Positions 1 to 5,225 of a stretch of DNA of 9,612 nucleotides are shown here, piece after piece; position 1 is the first letter of the stretch; the number at the start of each line of letters is the position of its first letter. Position numbers and translations under genes: made by a program. This DNA is from an uncultured Verrucomicrobiales bacterium. GTDB lineage: Bacteria; Verrucomicrobiota; Verrucomicrobiae; Limisphaerales; CANJSG01. A model generated the notes under the pieces. The model was given only the letters and a program-made list of their open reading frames with translations. It was not told the DNA's origin and did no database searches. The stretch is taken from positions 1 through 9,612 of the forward strand of contig CAMLMI010000165.1 of the NCBI GenBank assembly GCA_946480965.1, read 5' to 3'.

Positions 1-451
1 CCATCTCCTTGAGCTGGTCTTTGCCCAGGAGGCGGCGGGCGCGGCGGAGCCAGATGCGGGCGTCGTCGATCTGGCCCATCTGGCAGGCGTAGCAGGCGAG
101 GTTGTAGGGGATCACGCCAACCTTGGGGAACTTCTCCACCACCGCGACCAGTTCGTCGAAGGCCTCGCGCGTGCGCTTCAGCTCGTGCAGGGCGAAGGAC
201 TGGTTGATCCAGGAATCCACCCGCTCCGGCGAGACGGTCAACTGCGCCCGGGCCACGGTCAGCGCCCCGGCCCAATCCTTTTTCATCGCGTGCAGCCGCC
301 AGCGCAGGTCCATCACATCGGGATGGCCGAGCAGCGCGGGGTTGAGCCGGGACAGCTCCACCAGCGCCTCTTCCGGCAGTCCCAGCTCCGCCCAGCCGAC
401 GGCGGCGTTCAGGATGTGGGAGTCCGGCGGTTCGATCGCATCCAGCGACAT
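1..451 (-). CDS. TPR-repeat protein, 3' end beyond the window
   Basis: The minus strand is open from ATG at 451-449 to the left edge, giving 150 complete codons without a stop, so the C-terminus is missing. The translation, starting MSLDAIEPPD, breaks into about four helix-turn-helix units of tetratricopeptide type: roughly residues 11-40, 44-77, 78-111 and 112-145. Typical TPR spacing is seen in segments such as WAELGLPEEAL, FALHELKRTREAF and LACYACQMGQIDDA. TPR proteins are scaffolds for protein-protein contacts; no partner can be named here. There is no signal peptide or membrane segment in the visible part, so a cytoplasmic location is likely. A TAG stop lies four codons upstream of the ATG, so only this ATG or a TTG two codons earlier can be the start. 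Neither has a Shine-Dalgarno sequence. The gene is divergent from pdxA. The fold is secure; the function is unknown. Confidence 0.8.
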   Translation of the reverse strand, partial: MSLDAIEPPDSHILNAAVGWAELGLPEEALVELSRLNPALLGHPDVMDLRWRLHAMKKDWAGALTVARAQLTVSPERVDSWINQSFALHELKRTREAFDELVAVVEKFPKVGVIPYNLACYACQMGQIDDARIWLRRARRLLGKDQLKEM

Positions 452-716
452 GGCCAACGTCTAGGTCCGGCCCGGACGGGATGCAAAGGGGAATTCGGAG
501 CCCCGGCGCTGGCCGGACGTGGTCGAAGATGGACGGGCAACGGCTTGCTCCTCCACTTCGTCCTCCTCCTCGTCCTCCTCTTCATCGCTCCCCTCACAAC
601 GGCAGAAACCCGAGGAGGACGAGGACGAAGAGGAAGACGAAGAGATGGACAGGGAAGGGAACGCTTCCGAACCCCGGCGCTTGCCTGTGTCCGGCGCAAC
701 GGCTTTCGTCCCCGAC
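452..716. other. Divergent intergenic region between the TPR gene and pdxA
   Basis: These 265 bp separate two divergently transcribed genes and so should hold both promoters. I could not pick out a convincing -35/-10 pair on either strand. The dominant content is the low-complexity inverted repeat at 556-630. The frame of pdxA stays open upstream through this DNA to an ATG at 519, and another in-frame ATG lies at 645. The extra residues would be a serine run followed by an acidic run, which is translated repeat DNA and not a known domain. Confidence 0.6.
556..630. repeat. Pyrimidine/purine inverted repeat between divergent genes
   Basis: The left arm (556-580) is almost pure pyrimidine on the plus strand and the right arm (612-630) is almost pure purine. 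CTCGTCCTCCTC at 569-580 is the exact reverse complement of 612-623. The next seven bases also pair (CTTCGTC at 556-562 with 624-630) once a six-base bulge (563-568) is allowed. This gives 19 paired bases around a 31-base loop. The purine-rich run continues to about 660. The arms are made of imperfect three-base units, as in a simple-sequence repeat. The DNA could extrude a hairpin or form a triplex; whether it regulates anything is inference. Confidence 0.75.
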
Positions 717-1709
717 ATGCGCATCGGCATCACGCTCGGAGACGTCACCGGCATCGGCCCGGAAGTGGCCCTGAAGGCCGTGGCCCGGTTGGTGGCGGAG
801 ACGGAGGAACGTTTTCTCCTGATCGGCCCGGAACCGCTGGCTCGGCGGCTGGACGCCGAGTTGAAGACCGGTTTGTTGAACCCGGCTTCAGAGCGTGTGC
901 AGTTGCTCGATCCACTGGAGAAACCATTGCCGGAGAAACTTTCTCCGGGGGCTGCGGCAGCGGCGAATGCGGCGCTGGCTTTCCTGCGGGAAGGCGCGAG
1001 GCGCTGCTTGTCCGGGGAACTGGCCGCGTTGGTCACGGCCCCGGTGAACAAGGAGGCGATCATCGAAGCGGGCCACCCCGGCTTCGTGGGGCAGACGGAG
1101 TTTCTCTCGGATCTCGCGGGCACCCGGGACACGGCGATGATGCTGCTGGGCACCGACGAGCGCGGGCGCTGGCTGCGGGTGGCCTTGGTCACGACGCATC
1201 TGCCGCTGCGCCGCGTGCCCGACGCCATTACGCGCCCGGCAGTGCTGAAGGCCATTCGCTTGGCGGCGGACTCCTGTCGGCTGTTGGGCTTGTCCCGACA
1301 TCGCGTGGCCGTTTGTGGCTTGAATCCCCACGCCGGAGAAGGCGGGCATCTGGGCGACGAGGAGATCACAGTGGTCGCGCCCGCCGTGGCCGAAGCTAAA
1401 GCCGCCGGGCTGGATGTGGTCGGACCGTTCAGTGCCGACACGCTGTTCCATGAGGCCATCGCCGGCCGCCACGACGCGGTGGTGGCGATGTATCACGACC
1501 AGGGGCTGGCTCCGCTGAAGCTGGCGGCCTTCGACACCGGGGTGAACTGGACGTTGGGCCTGCCCTTCATCCGCACTTCGCCCGACCACGGCACGGCCCA
1601 CGACATCGCCGGGCGCGGCGTGGCCAATCCCTCCAGCATGGTTTCGGCGATCCGTCTGGCGGTGCAACTGGCCCGGAACCGGCGGAGCACGGAGCATCGC
1701 TCCGAATAG
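717..1709 (+). CDS. pdxA: 4-hydroxythreonine-4-phosphate dehydrogenase PdxA
   Basis: A 330-residue protein, matching the usual PdxA length of about 330. The family enzyme oxidises 4-phosphohydroxy-L-threonine with NAD(P); with PdxJ it builds pyridoxine 5'-phosphate in the DXP-dependent vitamin B6 pathway of the cytoplasm. Diagnostic segments are GDVTGIGPE (8-16), VTAPVNKEAI (106-115), TTHLPLR (159-165), GLNPHAGEGGH (201-211), AMYHDQGLAPLK (257-268) and GVNWTLGLPFIRTS (275-288). The three metal-binding histidines align as H161, H205 and H260, and the substrate-contact residues as K268, N277 and R286. One odd point is FVGQTEF at 123-129: Gln126 stands where E. coli has His in GHTE. The start at 717 is chosen because MRIGITLGDVTGIGPE is the normal N-terminus. 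No Shine-Dalgarno sequence is visible, and the open frame upstream is repeat DNA. The last residues (about STEHRSE) are encoded by a palindromic repeat. Confidence 0.95.
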   Translation: MRIGITLGDVTGIGPEVALKAVARLVAETEERFLLIGPEPLARRLDAELKTGLLNPASERVQLLDPLEKPLPEKLSPGAAAAANAALAFLREGARRCLSGELAALVTAPVNKEAIIEAGHPGFVGQTEFLSDLAGTRDTAMMLLGTDERGRWLRVALVTTHLPLRRVPDAITRPAVLKAIRLAADSCRLLGLSRHRVAVCGLNPHAGEGGHLGDEEITVVAPAVAEAKAAGLDVVGPFSADTLFHEAIAGRHDAVVAMYHDQGLAPLKLAAFDTGVNWTLGLPFIRTSPDHGTAHDIAGRGVANPSSMVSAIRLAVQLARNRRSTEHRSE

Positions 1710-1802
1710 ACGTATTCTGCGGGGACAAGCGGACCCCGCAGGAGGGGTGACCGGATCGGAGGACATCTGTCCGGCCGATGGCGGAGCGATGCTCCGCGCT
1801 CC
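1684..1802. repeat. REPIN-like palindromic element with 21-bp inverted arms
   Basis: The arms 1684-1704 and 1782-1802 are reverse complements at 20 of 21 positions; the only mismatch is 1689 against 1797. Each arm contains its own small palindrome, CGGAGCATCGCTCCG at 1690-1704 and its exact reverse complement at 1782-1796. Each can therefore fold alone with a three-base loop or pair with the other. Between the arms lie two more hairpins, 1717-1741 and 1761-1772. Two palindromes in inverted orientation around a structured spacer is the architecture of REP doublets (REPINs) and of some miniature transposable elements. It overlaps the pdxA stop codon at 1707-1709. No transposase is present in the window. 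Confidence 0.7.
1717..1741 (+). other. 8-bp GC hairpin just after pdxA
   Basis: CTGCGGGG (1717-1724) pairs perfectly with CCCCGCAG (1734-1741) around a nine-base loop, beginning eight bases after the pdxA stop codon. No run of T follows, so it is not a classical intrinsic terminator. It could protect the 3' end of the pdxA message or simply be part of the surrounding palindromic element. Confidence 0.55.
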
Positions 1803-1893
1803 TGCCGTGGCCCCGTAGCAGCGCGGATTGGAGAATGGGCGTTCTGCGGATTGCAGCCGTTTCCGTGAACTGGCAGCGTCCGGCCCCTAAGTC

Positions 1894-3186
1894 ATGAGAC
1901 ACGGCCCCATCGATCCCCAGCTCTTCGTCGGCAACCGCGAGCGTTTGGCGAAGCTGCTTCTGCCCAACTCGCTCGCCGTGGTGAACGCGAACGACATCGT
2001 CACTACCAACGCCGACGCCAGCGGCCCCACCTTTCCCAACTCCGACCTCTTCTACCTCACCGGCGTGGAGCAGGAGGAGAGCATCCTCCTGCTCGCGCCG
2101 AACGCGCACGACGAGAAGATGCGCGAGATCCTCTTCCTCCGTGAAACCAGCGACCTCATCGCGCGCTGGGAAGGCCACAAGCACACCAAGGAAGAGGCCC
2201 GGAAGATCACCGGAATCCAGAACGTGAAGTGGCTGTCGGAGTTCCCCGTCGTCTTCCGCTCCCTCATGTGCGAGGTGGAGAACGTCTATCTCAACGCCAA
2301 CGAACACCGCCGCGCCGTGCTGGAACACGATTCGCGCGACGACCGCTTCATCCGCGACACCCAGCGGCTCTTCCCGCTCCATAAATACCATCGCCTCGCC
2401 CGCCTGCTCTACGGCCTGCGCCCGGTGAAGGCGCCGGAGGAACAGCGCCTCATCCGGGAAGCCTGCGCCATCACCAAAGCCGGTTTCGACCGTGTCGCCC
2501 GGTTCGTGAAGCCCGGCGTGAACGAGTGCGAGGTTGAGGCCGAGTTCATCCACGAATTCACCCGTCGCCGTGGCCGATTCGCCTACAACCCCATCATCGC
2601 CTCGGGCAAGAACGCGAACGTCCTGCACTATCTCTCGAACGACCAGCCCTGCCGCGACGGCGAGCTGCTGCTGCTCGACGTCGGTGCCGGCTACGCGAAC
2701 TACAACGCCGACCTGACCCGCACCATCCCGGTCAATGGCAAGTTCACCAAGCGCCAGAAGCAGATCTACAACGCCGTCCTGCGCGTCCTGCGCGGCTGCA
2801 TCGCCGGGCTCGTGCCGGGCAAGCTGCCCAAGGATTGGCAGAAGGAAGCCGAACTGATGATGCAGGAGGAGCTGCTCCAGCTCGGCCTGCTCAAACCGCG
2901 CGACGTGAAGAAGCAGGCCCCGGACAAGCCGGCCTTGAAGAAGTATTTCATGCACGGCGTCGGCCATCCGCTCGGGCTCGACGTGCACGACGTGCAGCTC
3001 GTCGGCGAACCGATGCAGGCCGGTTGGGTGATGACCGTGGAACCCGGCATCTACCTCGAAGAGGAAGGCTTCGGTGTCCGTTTGGAGAACGACGTGTTGA
3101 TGACGGACAAGGGCCCCGTGGACCTCATGGCCGACATCGCCATCGAGCCCGACGAGATCGAGGCGCTGATGGCCAGCAAACGTTGA
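1894..3186 (+). CDS. pepP: Xaa-Pro aminopeptidase (aminopeptidase P), M24B family
   Basis: A 430-residue protein; E. coli PepP has about 440. Aminopeptidase P is a dinuclear, usually manganese, metalloenzyme that removes an N-terminal residue when proline is second. Residues 1-175 form the N-terminal aminopeptidase P domain, with FPNSDLFYLTGVEQEES at 48-63. The pita-bread catalytic domain follows from about 180. All five metal ligands are visible: D262 (LLLDVGAGY), D273 (NADLTRT), H354 (HGVGHPLGLDVHD), E383 (TVEPGIY) and E398 (VRLENDV). H358, H365 and R396 also sit at the expected catalytic or binding places. There is no signal peptide, so the enzyme is probably cytoplasmic. ATG 1894 gives the normal N-terminus, though no Shine-Dalgarno sequence precedes it. 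A role in peptide recycling is a family inference. Other M24B prolidases are the main alternative; the N-terminal domain favours PepP. Confidence 0.9.
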   Translation: MRHGPIDPQLFVGNRERLAKLLLPNSLAVVNANDIVTTNADASGPTFPNSDLFYLTGVEQEESILLLAPNAHDEKMREILFLRETSDLIARWEGHKHTKEEARKITGIQNVKWLSEFPVVFRSLMCEVENVYLNANEHRRAVLEHDSRDDRFIRDTQRLFPLHKYHRLARLLYGLRPVKAPEEQRLIREACAITKAGFDRVARFVKPGVNECEVEAEFIHEFTRRRGRFAYNPIIASGKNANVLHYLSNDQPCRDGELLLLDVGAGYANYNADLTRTIPVNGKFTKRQKQIYNAVLRVLRGCIAGLVPGKLPKDWQKEAELMMQEELLQLGLLKPRDVKKQAPDKPALKKYFMHGVGHPLGLDVHDVQLVGEPMQAGWVMTVEPGIYLEEEGFGVRLENDVLMTDKGPVDLMADIAIEPDEIEALMASKR

Positions 3187-3299
3187 TCAGACATTCCTTC
3201 CTTCTCGGTGACGAAGCTCCGACGAGTTCTTGTGGGAAGCAGGAACATTGGCTGCTGCTTTCCGCCAAAGGCCAGGTCCCGAATCTATTTCTGCCGAGT

Positions 3300-3320
3300 C
3301 GTTCCGGCTTAGCCGGAACG
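3300..3320. other. Perfect 9-bp hairpin, three-base loop
   Basis: CGTTCCGGC (3300-3308) pairs with GCCGGAACG (3312-3320) around the loop TTA. No T run follows, so it is not a standard intrinsic terminator. It forms the left side of the inverted-arm element and lies about 115 bases after the pepP stop, where it could act in 3'-end stability. Confidence 0.65.
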
Positions 3321-3512
3321 ATGCAGTTCAAAGCAGGTCGGGCTTCCAGCCCGACCCATGGGGCGCGGTGAATCCCAAGGTTTCCATCCCGTTCACAAGA
3401 CACACCGTTGGGTGGTTTCACCGAGACTCCGTGGACCGGCTGGAAGCGCCGTCCGACGTGGCCACGGCGGCTCTCCCCTTGGGGGCCCACTGCATCGTTC
3501 CGGCTTAGTCGG
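3304..3512. repeat. Second palindromic element with 24-bp inverted arms
   Basis: Segment 3304-3327 is the reverse complement of 3489-3512 at 22 of 24 positions, with a perfect 17-base core (3311-3327 against 3489-3505, the latter reading ACTGCATCGTTCCGGCT). The mismatches are 3307/3509 and 3310/3506. The left arm is part of a complete palindrome, while the right arm has lost the outer half of its own. About 160 bp, including another perfect hairpin, lie between the arms. The sequence is unrelated to the element at 1684-1802 but the architecture is alike. It resembles a partly decayed REPIN or miniature mobile element. Confidence 0.65.
3336..3356. other. Perfect 9-bp hairpin inside the repeat element
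   Basis: GGTCGGGCT (3336-3344) pairs with AGCCCGACC (3348-3356) around the loop TCC. It lies only 15 bases after the hairpin at 3300-3320 and has the same 9-3-9 geometry but a different sequence. No T run follows. Twin hairpins of identical dimensions suggest a repetitive palindrome family. Confidence 0.65.
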
Positions 3513-3765
3513 CGGCTAGGGGCTGCGCGTCGGCGAAGGCGCTGCGTGGAGGGAGATCAAGACATCGACCTCGGCCCTGCCGCAGGAGACCCAGCGCGGT
3601 ATTGCGGAGGTGCCGACGGTGCGGGTTGAGCCCAAGCCAGCCGCTTCGCCCGGATTTTTCGCCGCGAAACCGGCCTCCACACGACGTCCACGGACAGCGA
3701 CGGCAAATTCGCTCCGCATTGCCGCCGACGGGAGCCCTTTCCGTAGCACCGGAAAAGAGAACCGT

Positions 3766-3795
3766 TTGACAGCCCACAAAACATTAGTGCATATA
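3766..3795 (+). promoter_or_regulatory. Sigma-70-like promoter of the marR-SDR-RND operon
   Basis: TTGACA at 3766-3771 is a perfect -35 hexamer. After an 18-base spacer, CATATA at 3790-3795 is a fair -10 (four of six against TATAAT). Transcription would begin near 3802-3804, immediately before the ATG at 3805, so the marR message would have almost no leader. The -10 lies inside the palindromic operator, which is where an autorepressor would block RNA polymerase. Confidence 0.6.
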
Positions 3796-3799
3796 CACA
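3784..3799. promoter_or_regulatory. Putative MarR operator 1, over the marR promoter
   Basis: TTAGTGCATATACACA contains the near-palindrome GTGCATATACAC (3787-3798; one central-flank pair mismatched). It covers the proposed -10 and ends six bases before the marR ATG. The same 16 bases, with a single change, recur at 4286-4301. MarR dimers typically bind palindromes of this size over their own promoter, so autoregulation is the natural reading; binding itself is inferred. Confidence 0.65.
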
Positions 3800-3804
3800 A
3801 AAGT

Positions 3805-4248
3805 ATGGCCAAAGAACTGGATATGGCGGCGGTCGAAAACTGCGTGTGCTTCAACCTGCGTTGGGTGACGCGGGCGGTGACGCAGTTTTACGACGCGGAA
3901 ATGCGGCGGCACGGCATTCGCCCCACACAGGGCTCGATTTTGGCGTCATTAAATTCCAAGGACAGTTGGAGTATGGCGGAGTTGAGCGATTGGCTCGGGA
4001 TGGATCGCACGACGCTCGTGCGGAATCTCCGGCCGTTGCAGCGGGACGGTTTCGTGCAAGCCGTCGGAGGCGGACGCGGCAATCGGGTGGAACTCACGAT
4101 CACCACCAAGGGCCGGAAACAGATCGAGAAACTGACGCCGGCCTGGAAGTCCGCCCAAAGTGCCGTTGTCAAAACTCTCGGGGAAAAGCGCTGGTCCGCC
4201 ATTCTTTCCGATCTCGAAACGGCAGCGTTGGCTCTGAACAAAATCTAA
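3805..4248 (+). CDS. MarR-family transcriptional regulator
   Basis: A 147-residue protein of normal MarR length. MarR dimers usually repress neighbouring efflux or detoxification genes until a small molecule or oxidant releases them. An N-terminal helix carries VENCVCFNLRWVTRAVTQFYD (10-30), the opening typical of one MarR subgroup. The winged helix-turn-helix runs from about 56 to 100: SMAELSDWLGMDRTTLVRNL is the HTH with its recognition helix, and the wing follows around GGGRGNRVELTIT (88-100). The C-terminal helices complete the dimer interface. Cys13 and Cys15 lie close together at the N-terminus and could be redox-sensitive, which is speculation. The start at 3805 fits the promoter and operator; ATG 3823 is a possible alternative. 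Neither has a Shine-Dalgarno sequence. It heads the operon with the dehydrogenase and RND genes, which are its likely targets. Confidence 0.9.
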   Translation: MAKELDMAAVENCVCFNLRWVTRAVTQFYDAEMRRHGIRPTQGSILASLNSKDSWSMAELSDWLGMDRTTLVRNLRPLQRDGFVQAVGGGRGNRVELTITTKGRKQIEKLTPAWKSAQSAVVKTLGEKRWSAILSDLETAALALNKI

Positions 4249-4285
4249 ACCCTGAATGCCTCAAAGGCGGAAAATCAAAACCCAC

Positions 4286-4301
4286 TTAGTGCATATGCAC
4301 A
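4286..4301. promoter_or_regulatory. Putative MarR operator 2, at the SDR start
   Basis: TTAGTGCATATGCACA matches operator 1 at 15 of 16 bases, and its core GTGCATATGCAC (4289-4300) is a perfect 12-bp palindrome. It straddles ATG 4295, the start preferred here for the dehydrogenase. No good -35/-10 pair precedes it, so it may act as an internal operator or roadblock on the operon, or control a weak promoter that I cannot recognise. Two near-identical copies about 500 bp apart are very unlikely by chance. Confidence 0.65.
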
Positions 4302-5110
4302 CATTGCCCGAAAACAAAACCACATTGGTCACCGGAGCTTCCTCCGGCATCGGACGGGAAATCGCACAGTTGCTGGCGGCGCGCGGCGCGCGGGTGTTCG
4401 GGACGGCGCGCGAGCCGCGGGCCGCCAAACCAATTCCCGGCGTGGAAATCGTCCGCCTCGACGTGACCGACGACGTCAGCGTCACCGAAGCGATCCAAGA
4501 CATCGTCCAGAAAGCCGGCCCGATTCAACACCTGGTCAACAACGCAGGCTACGCCGCCGTCGGGGCGTTGGAGGAAACGAGCATCGAGGAAGCGAAAGAG
4601 CAGTTTGAAACCAACTTCTTCGGCGTGCTGCGCGTGACCAACGCCGTGCTGCCGGAAATGCGGGCGAGTCAGTCGGGTCGAATCGTCAACATCAGTTCGG
4701 TGGTGGGTTTTGTGCCCGCGCCGTATTGGGGAATCTATGCCGCGAGCAAACACGCGGTGGAAGGTTACACCGAGACGCTGGACCATGAAATCAGGCGCTT
4801 CGGCGTGCGGGCGTTGTTGGTCGAGCCCGCTTACACGAAATCCCAAATCAGCGGCAACGCGAAGTTCCCGCGCAGCCCAATTCCTGCCTACGCCGAGGAA
4901 AAGAAACGCCTCATTGCGTTCGCCGACCGCAGTGTGGAACAGGGCGATGATCCTCGATTGGTCGCGGAGGCGGTTTGGACCGCGCTGACATCCCGATCAC
5001 CGAAGCTGCGCTATCCCGTAGGCAAGGGCGTCAACTTGAGCCGGCTGCGCCGCTTCGTGCCAGCCGGGATCTTCGACAAGAGTCTTCGCAAACAATTTCA
5101 ACTGGACTGA
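4295..5110 (+). CDS. Short-chain dehydrogenase/reductase (classical SDR)
   Basis: A 271-residue NAD(P)-dependent oxidoreductase of the classical SDR family. The Rossmann nucleotide-binding motif TGASSGIG is at 13-20 and NNAG at 82-85. The catalytic set is N107, S135 (NISSVVG), Y148 and K152 (YAASK), all intact. Residues 160-185 (LDHEIRRFGVRALLVEPAYT) resemble SDRs that act on hydrophobic carbonyl or hydroxyl compounds, but the substrate cannot be read from sequence. No signal peptide or membrane segment is seen, so it is cytoplasmic. The start is uncertain. ATG 4295 gives the usual eight residues before the Rossmann strand; ATG 4256 would add 13 basic residues and start seven bases after marR. 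Neither has a Shine-Dalgarno sequence, and the palindromic operator covers 4295. The gene sits between the regulator and the efflux genes, suggesting it modifies a toxic compound that also induces the pump. Confidence 0.9.
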   Translation: MHTLPENKTTLVTGASSGIGREIAQLLAARGARVFGTAREPRAAKPIPGVEIVRLDVTDDVSVTEAIQDIVQKAGPIQHLVNNAGYAAVGALEETSIEEAKEQFETNFFGVLRVTNAVLPEMRASQSGRIVNISSVVGFVPAPYWGIYAASKHAVEGYTETLDHEIRRFGVRALLVEPAYTKSQISGNAKFPRSPIPAYAEEKKRLIAFADRSVEQGDDPRLVAEAVWTALTSRSPKLRYPVGKGVNLSRLRRFVPAGIFDKSLRKQFQLD

Positions 5111-5225
5111 TTTTGTGAGCACGTCACGCAAAGAGCACCCCACGGTTGAAGCGCACGGGCAAAGATCTGCACTACAGAAGACATCCAAATCTCCAGACGC
5201 TGCAGTCGCGGGTGAGGTCGGCTTC

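Larger units (their letters stand above)
3187..3783. other. Large intergenic region without a convincing gene
   Basis: I found no coding sequence here with recognisable protein character on either strand. The first half carries two perfect 9-bp hairpins and the inverted arms of a palindromic element (3304-3512). From about 3513 to 3760 the DNA is GC-rich, with open but anonymous frames on both strands, none with a ribosome-binding site or family motif. The last stretch becomes AT-richer and contains the marR promoter. The pepP transcript has no clear intrinsic terminator here, because the hairpins lack T runs. A short RNA or a decayed gene in 3513-3760 cannot be excluded. Confidence 0.6.

Noticed and set aside
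519..716. N-terminal extension of PdxA from ATG 519
   Set aside because: The added residues are a serine run and an acidic run translated from simple-sequence DNA; ATG 717 gives the standard PdxA N-terminus and length.
461..1459. Long open frame on the minus strand opposite pdxA
   Set aside because: It is antisense to a confidently identified gene, rich in Ser, Arg and Pro, and shows no family motif. Such shadows are common in GC-rich coding DNA.
1684..1802. CRISPR array or integron attC site
   Set aside because: There are only two arms, in inverted orientation, and no repeat-spacer series. No integrase or cas gene is present, so a REP-type doublet fits better.
1567..2988. 473-codon minus-strand open frame opposite pdxA, the repeat and pepP
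   Set aside because: It spans two real genes and a repeat, and the pepP reading has all catalytic residues; the antisense frame is a codon-bias artefact.
3300..3356. Intrinsic terminator for pepP
   Set aside because: Both hairpins are perfect, but neither is followed by a T tract.
3516..3854. 112-codon minus-strand open frame overlapping the marR start
   Set aside because: It has no ribosome-binding site or family resemblance, and it runs across the marR promoter and operator.
5115..5225. GTG start for the adaptor protein
   Set aside because: It would place 37 polar residues before the lipoprotein signal, whereas ATG 5226 has a proper Shine-Dalgarno sequence and gives a normal lipobox.
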